Origin: Pseudogemmobacter lacusdianii
GTDB taxonomy: Bacteria; Pseudomonadota; Alphaproteobacteria; Rhodobacterales; Rhodobacteraceae
NCBI RefSeq assembly: GCF_030848395.1
Contig: NZ_JAVDBT010000019.1
Coordinates: 1-57,991 of the forward strand
Direction: 5' to 3'
Length of the DNA: 57,991 bases
The notes beneath the pieces were generated by a model, which saw only the letters and a program-made list of their open reading frames with translations, searched no databases and was not told the DNA's origin. A program made the position numbers and the translations under genes. Shown here piece by piece: positions 50,164-57,991 of this stretch. Position 1 is the first letter of the stretch; every line of letters starts with the position of its first letter.

Positions 50164-51014
50164 TGCGCTTTCCCAAACCCGCGCTTATGGCGCTTGCTCT
50201 TGCCAATCTTGGTCTTCCGGCGCTTGCCGAAAGCCAAGAGCGGCTGATCGCGCTTGGCGGCTCGGTCACGGAAATCGTTGTGCTTTTGGGCGAGGAAGGC
50301 CGCCTTGTGGCGCGCGATTCCACCTCGACCTATCCGCCCAGCGTCGAGGCGCTGCCCGATGTGGGCTATATCCGCGCGCTCTCGCCGGAAAATGTGTTGG
50401 CGCTTAACCCCGCCCTGATCATCGCCGATGGCGACGCCGGTCCGCCCGCCGCCGTCGAGGTGCTGCAATCCGCCGGTATCCCCTTTGCGGTGATGCCGGT
50501 GACGCATGACGCCGATGGCATCCCTGCCAAAATCACCGCTGTGGGGCAGGCTCTCGGCAAGCCCGAGGAAGGCGCCACTTTGGCCGCTTCGGTCTCCGCC
50601 GGTCTTGAGGCCGCGAAGATCCGCGCCGCCGCAGTGCCGGTCAAAAAGAAAGTCCTTTTCCTGCTGTCGATGAACGGCGGCAAGCTGATGGCTGGGGGAG
50701 AGGGGTCTTCCGCCGAAGGTATCATTGAGCTCGCAGGCGGAGAAAACGCCGCAGTCGGTTTCCAAGGCTATAAGCCCATCACCGACGAGGCGATCATCGC
50801 CGCGGCCCCCGATGTCATCTTGATGATGGACCGCGAGGGCGATCTTGCCGCGGCCGATGCCGAGGTTGTCGCCCATCCTGCTTTGGGCGAGACCCCGGCG
50901 GGCAAAACCGGCGCGATCATCCGGATGGACGGGCTTCTCCTTCTGGGCTTCGGCCCGCGCACGCCCGAAGCCGCCGAACAACTTTATCAAGCGCTCTATG
51001 GGGTTAAAGGGTAA
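50160..51014 (+). CDS. hmuT: Haem-binding periplasmic protein HmuT
   Basis: The 284-residue class III SBP has a Sec signal (MMRFPKPALMALALANLGLP, cleaved near ALA). The mature start RLIALGGSVTEIVVLLGEEG is typical of HmuT/BtuF, and a haem-ligand tyrosine may lie in STYPPSVEALPDVGYIR. The ATGATG at 50160/50163 makes the exact start ambiguous; 50160 overlaps the hmuS stop. It delivers haem to HmuU. Confidence 0.9.
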   Translation: MMRFPKPALMALALANLGLPALAESQERLIALGGSVTEIVVLLGEEGRLVARDSTSTYPPSVEALPDVGYIRALSPENVLALNPALIIADGDAGPPAAVEVLQSAGIPFAVMPVTHDADGIPAKITAVGQALGKPEEGATLAASVSAGLEAAKIRAAAVPVKKKVLFLLSMNGGKLMAGGEGSSAEGIIELAGGENAAVGFQGYKPITDEAIIAAAPDVILMMDREGDLAAADAEVVAHPALGETPAGKTGAIIRMDGLLLLGFGPRTPEAAEQLYQALYGVKG

Positions 51015-51018
51015 CCAG

Positions 51019-52083
51019 ATGACTGCGCTTGCCTCCTCACGCGCCCGGCCGGGCCTGCGGCCTGTGCCTTACGGGCTGACCGCAGGGCTGATCCTGCTGG
51101 TGCTTGCCGCATCGATCCTGTCGCTCACCTCTGGCGCGGCGGGCCTTGGGCTTGGCACCTTGCTCAAAGCCCCCTTCAGTGCCGAGGGGCTCACGCTGCG
51201 CGATAAGGTGGTCCTCTATGACATCCGCCTGCCGCGTCTGGTGATGGGGCTTGCGGTGGGGGCAGCGCTCGCCGTTTCGGGCGTGCTGTTGCAGGGGCTG
51301 TTCCGCAATCCGCTGGCCGATCCGGGCATCGTTGGCATCGGGGCAGGGGCCGGTCTTGGTGCGGTGATGGCGATCGTTCTGGGCAGCTTCCTGCCGCTGT
51401 GGATGGCCGATCTCATCGGTGCGCATCTGGTGCCCTTTGCGGCCTTCTTCGGCGGTTGGGCCGCGACGTTGCTCCTTTACCGCGCCGCCACCGCCGGGGG
51501 GCGCACCGATGTTGCGACCATGCTCTTGGCGGGCATTGCGCTGGGCGCTTTGGCGGGGGCGGTCACCGGGGTGATGGTCTATATGGCCGATGACAAACAG
51601 CTGCGCGATCTGACCTTCTGGGGCATGGGCTCGCTTGCGGGCGCCACTTGGGGCAGGCTCGCCGCCGCTTTGCCGCTGATCCTTTTGGTGCTTTTGATCG
51701 CGCCGGGTTTGGCACGCGGCCTTAACGCGCTGGCCTTGGGCGAGGCGCAGGCCGCGCATCTGGGCCACAACGTGCAAAGCGTGAAGCGCCGTGCGATTTT
51801 CGGCGCCGCCGCCGCGACGGGGGCCGCTGTAGCGGTCTCGGGTGGCATCGGCTTTGTCGGCATCGTGGTGCCGCACCTGTTGCGCCTTGCGATGGGCCCC
51901 GATCACCGGCTTCTCCTGCCGCATTCCGCACTGCTTGGCGCTGGGCTCTTGGTGCTGGCCGATCTTGCCTCTCGCTCGATCGTCGCCCCGGCCGAGCTGC
52001 CCATCGGCATTCTCACCGCGCTCTTCGGCGCCCCCTTCTTCCTTTGGATCCTTCTGCGCCAGAAGGGCGCGCTTCGTGGTTAA
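51019..52083 (+). CDS. hmuU: Haem ABC transporter permease HmuU (FecCD family)
   Basis: The 354-residue permease has multiple transmembrane helices and the FecCD motif RLPRLVMGLAVGAALAVSGV, then LFRNPLADPGIVGIGAGAGL and GIGFVGIVVPHLLRLAMGPD near the cytoplasmic loop that docks to the ATPase. It starts four bases after the hmuT stop. Confidence 0.93.
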   Translation: MTALASSRARPGLRPVPYGLTAGLILLVLAASILSLTSGAAGLGLGTLLKAPFSAEGLTLRDKVVLYDIRLPRLVMGLAVGAALAVSGVLLQGLFRNPLADPGIVGIGAGAGLGAVMAIVLGSFLPLWMADLIGAHLVPFAAFFGGWAATLLLYRAATAGGRTDVATMLLAGIALGALAGAVTGVMVYMADDKQLRDLTFWGMGSLAGATWGRLAAALPLILLVLLIAPGLARGLNALALGEAQAAHLGHNVQSVKRRAIFGAAAATGAAVAVSGGIGFVGIVVPHLLRLAMGPDHRLLLPHSALLGAGLLVLADLASRSIVAPAELPIGILTALFGAPFFLWILLRQKGALRG

Positions 52084-52863
52084 ATGCTTGAAATAACGGA
52101 CATCTACGCCAGCCTTGCCAAGCGTGAGGTGCTGCATGGCATCAGCCTGACCGCGAAAGCCGGTCAGGTTTTGGCCATTTGCGGCCCCAATGGCGCCGGC
52201 AAAAGCACGCTTCTCAAAGCCGCTTTGGGCGAGATCCCCGCCCGCGGTGACGTCAAGCTCAACGGCCAATCCACCGCCAAGGCCAAAGCCTCGGATCTCG
52301 CCCGCCAGCGCGCCGTTCTGCCGCAAGACACCCAAGTCGCCTTCGCCTTCACCGTGGCCGAGATCGTTGCGATGGGCCAAGAGGCCGGAGATTTCGCCGC
52401 CGAGCCGGGGCTGATCGAGGCCGCTCTGGCCGCGGTTGGTCTGGCCAATCATGCCACGCGCCCTTTCCAAACCCTTTCAGGCGGCGAGCGGCAGCGCAGC
52501 CATCTCGCCCGCGCTTTGGCGCAGGTCTGGCAACCCATCGGCCCGCAAGGTCCGCGTTGGCTCTTCTTGGATGAGCCGGTCGCCAGCCTTGATCTTGGCC
52601 ATCAGCTGCAAGTCATGCGGCTGGCCCGTGCCTATGCCGATCAGGGCGGCGGCGTTGTCGCCGTGATGCATGACCTGAACCTTTCGGCCATGTTCGCCGA
52701 CCGCATGGCCTTCATCATCGACGGCCGTCTCGCCGCCGAAGGCACCCCGGCCGAGGTGCTGACTGCCCCGCTTCTTGAGCGGGCCTATGGCTGCAAGGTG
52801 GCGATGAACACCGCCCCGCAAAGCGGGCCGTGGTTCCTCCCACAAGCCTGCGATCAGGCATAA
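52084..52863 (+). CDS. hmuV: Haem ABC transporter ATPase HmuV
   Basis: The 259-residue ATPase has Walker A GPNGAGKST, signature LSGGERQRSHLARALAQV, Walker B WLFLDEPVASLD and switch His in VAVMHDLNLSAMFADR. The start codon directly follows the hmuU stop. It completes HmuTUV. A strong hairpin comes right after its stop. Confidence 0.93.
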   Translation: MLEITDIYASLAKREVLHGISLTAKAGQVLAICGPNGAGKSTLLKAALGEIPARGDVKLNGQSTAKAKASDLARQRAVLPQDTQVAFAFTVAEIVAMGQEAGDFAAEPGLIEAALAAVGLANHATRPFQTLSGGERQRSHLARALAQVWQPIGPQGPRWLFLDEPVASLDLGHQLQVMRLARAYADQGGGVVAVMHDLNLSAMFADRMAFIIDGRLAAEGTPAEVLTAPLLERAYGCKVAMNTAPQSGPWFLPQACDQA

Positions 52864-52889
52864 AGCGCCCCTGAGCAGGGGGCGCTTTA
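52861..52889. terminator. Terminator shared by hmuV and the convergent small gene
   Basis: TAAAGCGCCCC and GGGGCGCTTTA form a perfect 11-bp stem with a seven-base loop. It begins within the hmuV stop codon and ends five bases before the stop of the gene on the opposite strand. Confidence 0.85.
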
Positions 52890-52893
52890 TGCC

Positions 52894-53043
52894 TTAGTCT
52901 ATGGCCTGCAGCGCCCCTGGGGGCGGCGCATGCAACAGCTCTTTCGGAGTTAAGATCAGCCCCACCATCGCGACATAAGCGATGATAAAGAGCACGGCGG
53001 CAGCAATGGCATATGAGCGCCGGGGCGGCGATGTTGCAGACAT
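52894..53043 (-). CDS. 49-residue single-helix membrane protein (small paralogue B)
   Basis: On the minus strand ATG 53043 follows GGAG at seven bases. It encodes MSATSPPRRS, one transmembrane helix (YAIAAAVLFIIAYVAMVGLI) and LTPKELLHAPPPGALQAID. It matches the small protein at 46321-46476 in length, helix position, the AY centre of the helix and the P-K/G-x-L-L/P tail. The two lie outside each end of the tonB-exbDB/hmuSTUV block, both convergent to it. Confidence 0.72.
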   Translation of the reverse strand: MSATSPPRRSYAIAAAVLFIIAYVAMVGLILTPKELLHAPPPGALQAID

Positions 53044-53263
53044 CTCGGGGCTCCGTTCTGGGCAACTAGGGAAAGATCACAGGTCCGAACCCTCTCAACA
53101 TATCACGGAGACTGTTCCGAAGTCCGCTGTTCTTCAGGTTGTATCTAGGATCATTATCTCCTGTTTCTGGGCATGGGCGGAAAAACTTCCCACTGCTGGG
53201 CGCGCAAAGCTGTACAAATGAACAATAGGACAAGGCGCTTTGCGGTGATTCTTAGGCAAAGCA

Positions 53264-53293
53264 AAGGCCGGTTCACTTTCGCGAACCGGCCTT
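53264..53293. terminator. Terminator downstream of metG
   Basis: AAGGCCGGTTC and GAACCGGCCTT form a perfect 11-bp stem with an eight-base loop, 37 bases past the metG stop on the minus strand. Confidence 0.8.
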
Positions 53294-53329
53294 ACCATTG
53301 TCTTAACGCTGAAGCTTGAAAGCGCAGGC

Positions 53330-55048
53330 TCAGTCGCGCTTGCCGGCAAAGCGCTGCTGCCATTCCGCGCGCTCTTCATCAGTGATCTTGCGGAACAAAT
53401 TCTCAGGCACTTCAAAGGCATGGCCTGCCGGCAGCGCCGACATCGCCGCCGCCACATCATCGGGCCAAGACCAATCGTCCGAGCCCATCGCCTTCATCAT
53501 CACGGCTGCTGCATCCGGGATGAAGGGCTGCGACAGCACCGCGTAGACCCGGATCAGGTTCAACGACAGCCGGATCATCGTCTGAGCCGCCTCGGGGTCG
53601 GTCTTCACCACCGACCAAGGCGCCGCCGATTGCAGATATTCGTTGCCGATCACCCAGATGCCGCGCAACTCAGTCGCCGCTTTGCGGACCTCCATCGCCT
53701 CCATGCAGGCCGCATAATCGGCAATCCGCGTGCGCAGATCCTCGATCAGCCGCAGCTCTTGCTCGCCATACATGCCGCCCGCCGGAACCTCGGTGCCAAA
53801 TTTCGAAGCGCAGAACTTCGTCACCCGGCTGACAAGGTTGCCCAAGACATCCGCCAGATCCTTATTCACCGACACTTGGAAATTCTCCCAAGTGAACTCG
53901 GAATCCGAGCTTTCGGGCGCATGGGACAAGAGCCACCAGCGCCAGTAATCGGCCGGAAGGATCGACAAAGCCTGATCCATGAACACGCCGCGCCCGCGCG
54001 AGGTTGAGAATTGGCCACCATCATAGTTCAGGTAATTGAACGACTTAAGGTAATCGACCAGCTTCCACGGCTCGCCCGAGCCCAAGATCGTCACCGGGAA
54101 AGACAGGGTGTGGAAGGGCACGTTATCCTTGCCCATGAACTGGTAATAGGTGACGTCATCGGCGCCCTTATCGGTGCGCCACCACCGCTCCCATTCCGCA
54201 TCGGGCTTGCCATTGGCATCGGCCCATTCCGCGGTCCCGGCGATATATTCGATCGGCGCGTCGAACCAGACGTAGAAGACCTTGCCTTCCATCCCCGGCC
54301 AAGGCTCATCGCCTTTTTGCACCGGAATGCCCCAATGCAGATCGCGGGTGATGCCACGGTCTTGCAGGCCTTCGCCATCATCCAGCCATTTCAGCGCGAT
54401 CGAGGTGGTCAGCACCGGCCAATCGGTTTTCGAGGTGATCCAATCGCGCAGCTGTTGGCGCATCTCGGATTGGCGCAGGTAAAGATGCTTGGTCTCGCGC
54501 ACCTCCAAATTGGTCGAGCCCGAGATGGTCGAGCGCGCATCGATCAGATCGGTCGGGTCCAGCTGCTTGGTGCAATTGTCGCATTGATCGCCGCGCGCCG
54601 AGTCATAGCCGCAATTGGGGCAGGTGCCCTCAATATAGCGGTCGGGAAGGAAGCGGCCGTCATCGATCGAATAGACTTGGCTCTCCGAGACCTCTTTTAT
54701 CAGGCCTTGCTCGTCCAACCGCGCCGCGAAGGCTTGGGTCAGGCGGTGGTTGCGTTGGCTGGACGAGCGGCCAAAATGGTCAAACGACAGCCGGAAGCCG
54801 CGGGCCAATTCCGCCTGCACCTCATGCATCTCAGCACAATATTCATCGACCGGCTTGCCGGCCTTTGCCGCGGCCAATTCCGCCGGAGTGCCATGCTCAT
54901 CGGTGGCACAGATGAACATCACCTCATGGCCGCGCGCGCGCATATAGCGGGCGAAAAGGTCTGCCGGCAGCTGGCTGCCGACCAGATTGCCCAGATGCTT
55001 GATGCCGTTGATGTAAGGAATGGCGGAGGTGACGAGAATCCGTGCCAT
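53330..55048 (-). CDS. metG: Methionyl-tRNA synthetase
   Basis: The 572-residue class I synthetase has the HIGH-like motif in [12 protein letters not shown], a zinc-binding insert [28 protein letters not shown] and the KMSKS-equivalent [10 protein letters not shown]. The C-terminal anticodon-binding domain contains [14 protein letters not shown] and ends without a dimerisation domain. It charges tRNA-Met and is an essential housekeeping gene. The start at 55048 ([20 protein letters not shown]) matches the family N-terminus. Confidence 0.95.
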   Translation of the reverse strand: MARILVTSAIPYINGIKHLGNLVGSQLPADLFARYMRARGHEVMFICATDEHGTPAELAAAKAGKPVDEYCAEMHEVQAELARGFRLSFDHFGRSSSQRNHRLTQAFAARLDEQGLIKEVSESQVYSIDDGRFLPDRYIEGTCPNCGYDSARGDQCDNCTKQLDPTDLIDARSTISGSTNLEVRETKHLYLRQSEMRQQLRDWITSKTDWPVLTTSIALKWLDDGEGLQDRGITRDLHWGIPVQKGDEPWPGMEGKVFYVWFDAPIEYIAGTAEWADANGKPDAEWERWWRTDKGADDVTYYQFMGKDNVPFHTLSFPVTILGSGEPWKLVDYLKSFNYLNYDGGQFSTSRGRGVFMDQALSILPADYWRWWLLSHAPESSDSEFTWENFQVSVNKDLADVLGNLVSRVTKFCASKFGTEVPAGGMYGEQELRLIEDLRTRIADYAACMEAMEVRKAATELRGIWVIGNEYLQSAAPWSVVKTDPEAAQTMIRLSLNLIRVYAVLSQPFIPDAAAVMMKAMGSDDWSWPDDVAAAMSALPAGHAFEVPENLFRKITDEERAEWQQRFAGKRD

Positions 55049-55165
55049 GAGGGCCTCCAAATGCAAGTTTGCGCCCGTTTAAACTAAGGCGTTGCAAAGG
55101 GCCAGATGCTTGCGCCGCTGCTGATGTGCTTGGCGCGCAGCAGCCTGACCAAAGCCAGACGTGAT

Positions 55166-55198
55166 CCATACGCTTGCCATACGTTCGCCATACGCTTG
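55166..55198. repeat. Three 11-bp tandem repeats upstream of the aldo/keto reductase gene
   Basis: Units CCATACGCTTG, CCATACGTTCG and CCATACGCTTG follow one another without gaps, so the copies are one helical turn apart. They end 47 bases before the ATG of the reductase. Spacing suggests cooperative protein binding on one DNA face. Confidence 0.7.
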
Positions 55199-55245
55199 TC
55201 TGTGCCGCTCCAACGGCTAATCTGGCGGTCCAGAAGGAGAGAACG

Positions 55246-56286
55246 ATGAAGATGATCCCGCTTGGCGAAACCGGCCTGACCGTGACGGAGATTTGCCTCG
55301 GCACGATGACTTGGGGCAGCCAAAACACGGAAAGCGAGGGCCATGCGCAGGCCGATATGGCGCTTGATCATGGGGTTACCTTCTGGGACACCGCCGAGAT
55401 GTACCCTGTGGCCCCGGTAAAGGCCGAAACCGCAGGCGATACCGAAGCGATCATCGGCTCTTGGCTGGCCGCGCGCGGGGGGCGTGATCGGCTGGTTCTG
55501 GCCACGAAGATCGTTGGCAAGGGAGAGGTGATCCGCCCCGGTGAGGTGATCACCGGCCGGCAAATGCGCGCCTCGCTTGAGGCGTCTTTGCGGCGTTTAG
55601 GCACTGATTACATTGATCTTTATCAACTGCATTGGCCCAACCGTGGCAGCTATCACTTCCGCAAACATTGGGATTTTGCGCCGGTGCATGTCGACCGCGC
55701 AGCCGAGACGGCCCATATGGAAGATGTGCTGGCGACCGCCAAAGCCTTGGTGGATGAGGGCAAGATCCGCGCCATTGGTCTGTCCAATGAGACCGTCTGG
55801 GGTGCTGGGCGCTGGCTGCATCTGGCGGAAAGCCTCGGCCTGCCGCGGATGGCGACAATTCAGAATGAATACAACCTCTTGTGCCGCCAGTTCGACACCG
55901 ATTGGGCCGAGTTCTCGATTGCCGAGAATGTGCCGCTCTTGGCCTATTCACCACTGGCGGCGGGGCTTTTGTCGGGCAAATATGCCGGGGATGTGACGCC
56001 CGAGCATACCCGCCGCAGCCGCGTGCCTGACCTTGGCGGCCGTATCACTGCCCAAGTTTTCCCCGCCGTCGCGGCCTATCTGGGCATCGCCGCGCGCCAC
56101 GACCTTGACCCCTGCCAAATGGCCATCGCCTTCTGTCGCACCCGGCCTTTCACCACGATCCCGATCATCGGCGCCACCTCACTAGAGCAGTTGAAGGTAA
56201 ACCTCGGTGCGGCGGATTTGGTGCTGTCGGAGGAGGTTTTGGAGGAGATCCGCGCCGTGCGCCGCGATCATCCGATGCCGTTCTAA
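55246..56286 (+). CDS. Aldo/keto reductase, Tas-like
   Basis: The 346-residue NADP(H)-dependent AKR has the catalytic Asp and Tyr in FWDTAEMYP, the Lys in LVLATKIVG, the His in YQLHWPNR, and the closing cofactor segment IPIIGATSLEQLKVNL. The ATG follows GAAGGAGA. It resembles Tas/YajO-type enzymes that reduce aldehydes and ketones. Its promoter lies in the 197-bp gap after metG (divergent), which contains three 11-bp tandem repeats. A hairpin with T-run follows. Confidence 0.9.
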   Translation: MKMIPLGETGLTVTEICLGTMTWGSQNTESEGHAQADMALDHGVTFWDTAEMYPVAPVKAETAGDTEAIIGSWLAARGGRDRLVLATKIVGKGEVIRPGEVITGRQMRASLEASLRRLGTDYIDLYQLHWPNRGSYHFRKHWDFAPVHVDRAAETAHMEDVLATAKALVDEGKIRAIGLSNETVWGAGRWLHLAESLGLPRMATIQNEYNLLCRQFDTDWAEFSIAENVPLLAYSPLAAGLLSGKYAGDVTPEHTRRSRVPDLGGRITAQVFPAVAAYLGIAARHDLDPCQMAIAFCRTRPFTTIPIIGATSLEQLKVNLGAADLVLSEEVLEEIRAVRRDHPMPF

Positions 56287-56309
56287 ATGTTCGAATAGGT
56301 CAAAGAATA

Positions 56310-56335
56310 ACGGCGCCCCACCCCTAGGGCGCCGT
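56310..56335. terminator. Terminator between the aldo/keto reductase gene and manC
   Basis: ACGGCGCCC and GGGCGCCGT form a 9-bp stem with an eight-base loop. It is followed by AATTTT on the plus strand and TTATTC on the minus strand, between convergent genes. Confidence 0.8.
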
Positions 56336-56352
56336 AATTTTGTAGATTAAGT

Positions 56353-57828
56353 TCAACCCTTAGCGCCTTGGCCCCGGGCATAGACATCGTCGTAGCGGGT
56401 GATGTCATCTTCGCCAAAATAGCTGCCGGTTTGCACTTCGATCAGCACCATCGGCAGCTTACCGGGGTTTTGCAGCCGGTGAACTGAGCCGATCGGGATA
56501 TAGACCGACTGGTTCTCATAAACGAGCAACTCACGCTCATCGATGGTCACACGGGCGGTGCCTTCGACCACGATCCAATGCTCGGAGCGGTGCATATGCG
56601 ATTGCAGCGACAGCGCCGCACCGGGGTTCACATGGATGCGCTTGACCTGAAACCGGTCACCATTGGCAAGGCTTTCATACCAGCCCCAGGGCCGGTAGTC
56701 GCGGGGCAGGGTTTCGGCCTGCCGAGCGCGGCGGGCTTTCAGCACCGCCACCGCTTGTTTCACATCCTGAGCCCGGTTGGCCGAAGCCACCAGCACCGCA
56801 TCGGGCGTGGCAATGGCGATGATGTCGGTAAGGCCAATTCCCACCAGCTCAACCGCTTCGGATTCCGAGCGCAACAAGGTGTCGCGGCAGTCAATTGCTG
56901 TTGCGTGGCTTGAGGTTACCACCCCCGCTGCATCCGGCGTCCCTTGCCGCCAAACCGCATCCCAGCCCCCCAGATCGGACCAGCCCTCCGAGAAGGGGAC
57001 CACCGAAAGGTTCGTTGCTTTCTCCATCACGGCATAGTCGATCGAGACATCCTGAACCCCGTCCCAAGCCTCGGGATCCAAACGTAAAAAGCCCAAATCG
57101 TTGCGGCCTAGTTCAAGCGCTTTGCGCACCTTTTGCAGCATCTCGGGCGCAAACTTTTCGTAAGCAGTGATGAGATCTCTGACTCTGAAAAGGAAGATGC
57201 CAGCGTTCCACAGGAAGTTACCCTGCGCCACCATCTCTGCCGCCCGCACCGCATCGGGCTTTTCGACGAAGCGCGAGAGCGGCACCGCTTCACTTTGGCT
57301 TTCTGCTGCCAGCTCAAGATAGCCATAACCGATCTCAGCCCGGTCCGGTGTGATGCCAAACGTCACGATCTGTCCCGTCCGCAAAGCCGGCAGCCCGCGT
57401 CTGACGGCGGCGCGAAATGCTTGCGGGTTCGGGATCTCATGGTCTGAGGGGGCGACCAAAGCCACGGCTTCTGGATCGCTTTGCGCAAGATGCAGCGCCG
57501 CCGCCAAAACCGCCGGAGCGGTGTTGCGCGCGGCCGGCTCGATCAAGATCGGCCCGGGATCGATGCCCACGCGGGCCAGCTGCTCGGTCACCACAAAGCG
57601 GTAGTCCGATCCTGTGACAACAACCGGGCGGGCAAAGGCTGTCGTGGCCTCCTGGCCCGAAAGCCGCTGGGCCGAGGCTTGGAACAGGCTGACCCCACCG
57701 ACCATCAGCGCAAATTGCTTGGGATAGCTCTTGCGCGACAGCGGCCAGAGCCGCGTACCGGAGCCGCCACAAAGAAGGATCGGCGTGATCTGTTGAAGGG
57801 GCTCAACGGCCATGCTTTGAAGGTCCAT
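56353..57828 (-). CDS. manC: Bifunctional mannose-1-phosphate guanylyltransferase/mannose-6-phosphate isomerase
   Basis: The 491-residue protein has an N-terminal nucleotidyltransferase domain with LLCGGSGTRLWPLSRKSYPK, EPAARNTAPAVLAAA, FVEKPD and NAGIFLFRV. A C-terminal type II isomerase cupin carries GAALSLQSHMHRSEHWIVVE. It makes GDP-mannose for exopolysaccharide or LPS. The start at 57828 could also be the ATG at 57813. The gene stands alone; other polysaccharide genes may lie beyond the IS, whose target site is about 98 bases upstream of the start. Confidence 0.93.
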   Translation of the reverse strand: MDLQSMAVEPLQQITPILLCGGSGTRLWPLSRKSYPKQFALMVGGVSLFQASAQRLSGQEATTAFARPVVVTGSDYRFVVTEQLARVGIDPGPILIEPAARNTAPAVLAAALHLAQSDPEAVALVAPSDHEIPNPQAFRAAVRRGLPALRTGQIVTFGITPDRAEIGYGYLELAAESQSEAVPLSRFVEKPDAVRAAEMVAQGNFLWNAGIFLFRVRDLITAYEKFAPEMLQKVRKALELGRNDLGFLRLDPEAWDGVQDVSIDYAVMEKATNLSVVPFSEGWSDLGGWDAVWRQGTPDAAGVVTSSHATAIDCRDTLLRSESEAVELVGIGLTDIIAIATPDAVLVASANRAQDVKQAVAVLKARRARQAETLPRDYRPWGWYESLANGDRFQVKRIHVNPGAALSLQSHMHRSEHWIVVEGTARVTIDERELLVYENQSVYIPIGSVHRLQNPGKLPMVLIEVQTGSYFGEDDITRYDDVYARGQGAKG

Positions 57829-57929
57829 TCGGTAAAGCGGCGCTTCTGCGGTTCACTGCCGGGTTTTGCGGCCAGATGACCCGATGGGGAAACGCGGATC
57901 AACTGTTTTTTAGCGCATGGCCGGGTTAG

Positions 57930-57991
57930 GGTCAGGACCCATTGATTATCCACTCGCGGCGTGATTCAGGCTCCGCGAGGAGACTGACAGA
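57930..57991 (+). mobile_element. 5' end of an IS5-type insertion sequence (right copy, transposase reads outward)
   Basis: These bases are the exact reverse complement of positions 1-62. The tip GGTCAGGACCC abuts TTAG (57926-57929), which fits the YTAR target rule. GAGGAG at 57977-57982 is followed after eight bases by an A at the window edge that would begin an ATG. The same IS end therefore flanks both sides in inverted orientation. Confidence 0.7.

Noticed and set aside
55166-55198. Replication iterons or a CRISPR array
   Set aside because: Only three 11-bp units without spacers, no rep gene, and no cas genes.

Overview
The window is a 57,991-base stretch of GC-rich DNA that looks like a chromosomal contig of an alphaproteobacterium of the Rhodobacteraceae type (Paracoccus/Rhodobacter-like). 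This rests on its gene families and strong G/C third-position bias: BigR/SqrR-type persulfide operon, hmu haem cluster with a TGA-N9-TCA iron box, GlxA-type AraC regulators and TMADH-like flavoenzymes. No rRNA, tRNA or CRISPR was seen. The first and last 65 bases are exact reverse complements. They read as the 5' end of one IS5-type insertion sequence, with the start of its transposase just outside the window, so the contig lies between two inverted copies of that IS.

Region A (68-10928) is the least familiar part. A hydantoinase-like amidohydrolase and an aconitase homologue run leftward. Divergent from them is a tightly packed run of a methylisocitrate-lyase-like enzyme, two different fold-III PLP decarboxylases, a 68-residue coiled-coil protein, a SAM methyltransferase, an alpha/beta-hydrolase-fold protein without a nucleophilic serine, and a FadR-type GntR regulator. 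I know no pathway with this combination. Region B (about 10990-13300) is a mobile-element graveyard: a frameshifted IS6 transposase, a recombinase tail, an IS3-family element broken by short hairpin insertions, and another IS3 remnant.

Region C (13528-29305) looks like uptake and catabolism. It holds a LysR regulator with a serine hydrolase and a complete dipeptide/opine-type ABC transporter, an EF-hand protein, two tandem shikimate-dehydrogenase-like genes, a ThuA-like protein, a glutathione S-transferase, a cupin, a trimethylamine-dehydrogenase-like flavoenzyme and a GlxA-type regulator. The substrate is unknown; small N-methylated or opine-like compounds fit best.

Region D (29322-41044) covers stress and defence: a DsbA-like protein, the persulfide operon (persulfide dioxygenase-like, BigR/SqrR, two YeeE/YedE half-transporters), McrBC type IV restriction with an EVE-like insertion in McrB, a fasciclin protein, an ECF sigma/anti-sigma pair, and a divergent MerR regulator with a Zn/Cd/Pb P-type ATPase.

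Region E (41120-56286) is nutrient acquisition: the sulfate ABC operon with an Rrf2 regulator, an Lrp/AsnC regulator, tonB-exbD-exbB divergent from hmuSTUV, and two related, easily missed 49-51 residue single-helix proteins flanking the Ton/haem block. It ends with metG and an aldo/keto reductase preceded by three 11-bp tandem repeats. Finally, manC (56353-57828) stands just inside the right-hand IS end.
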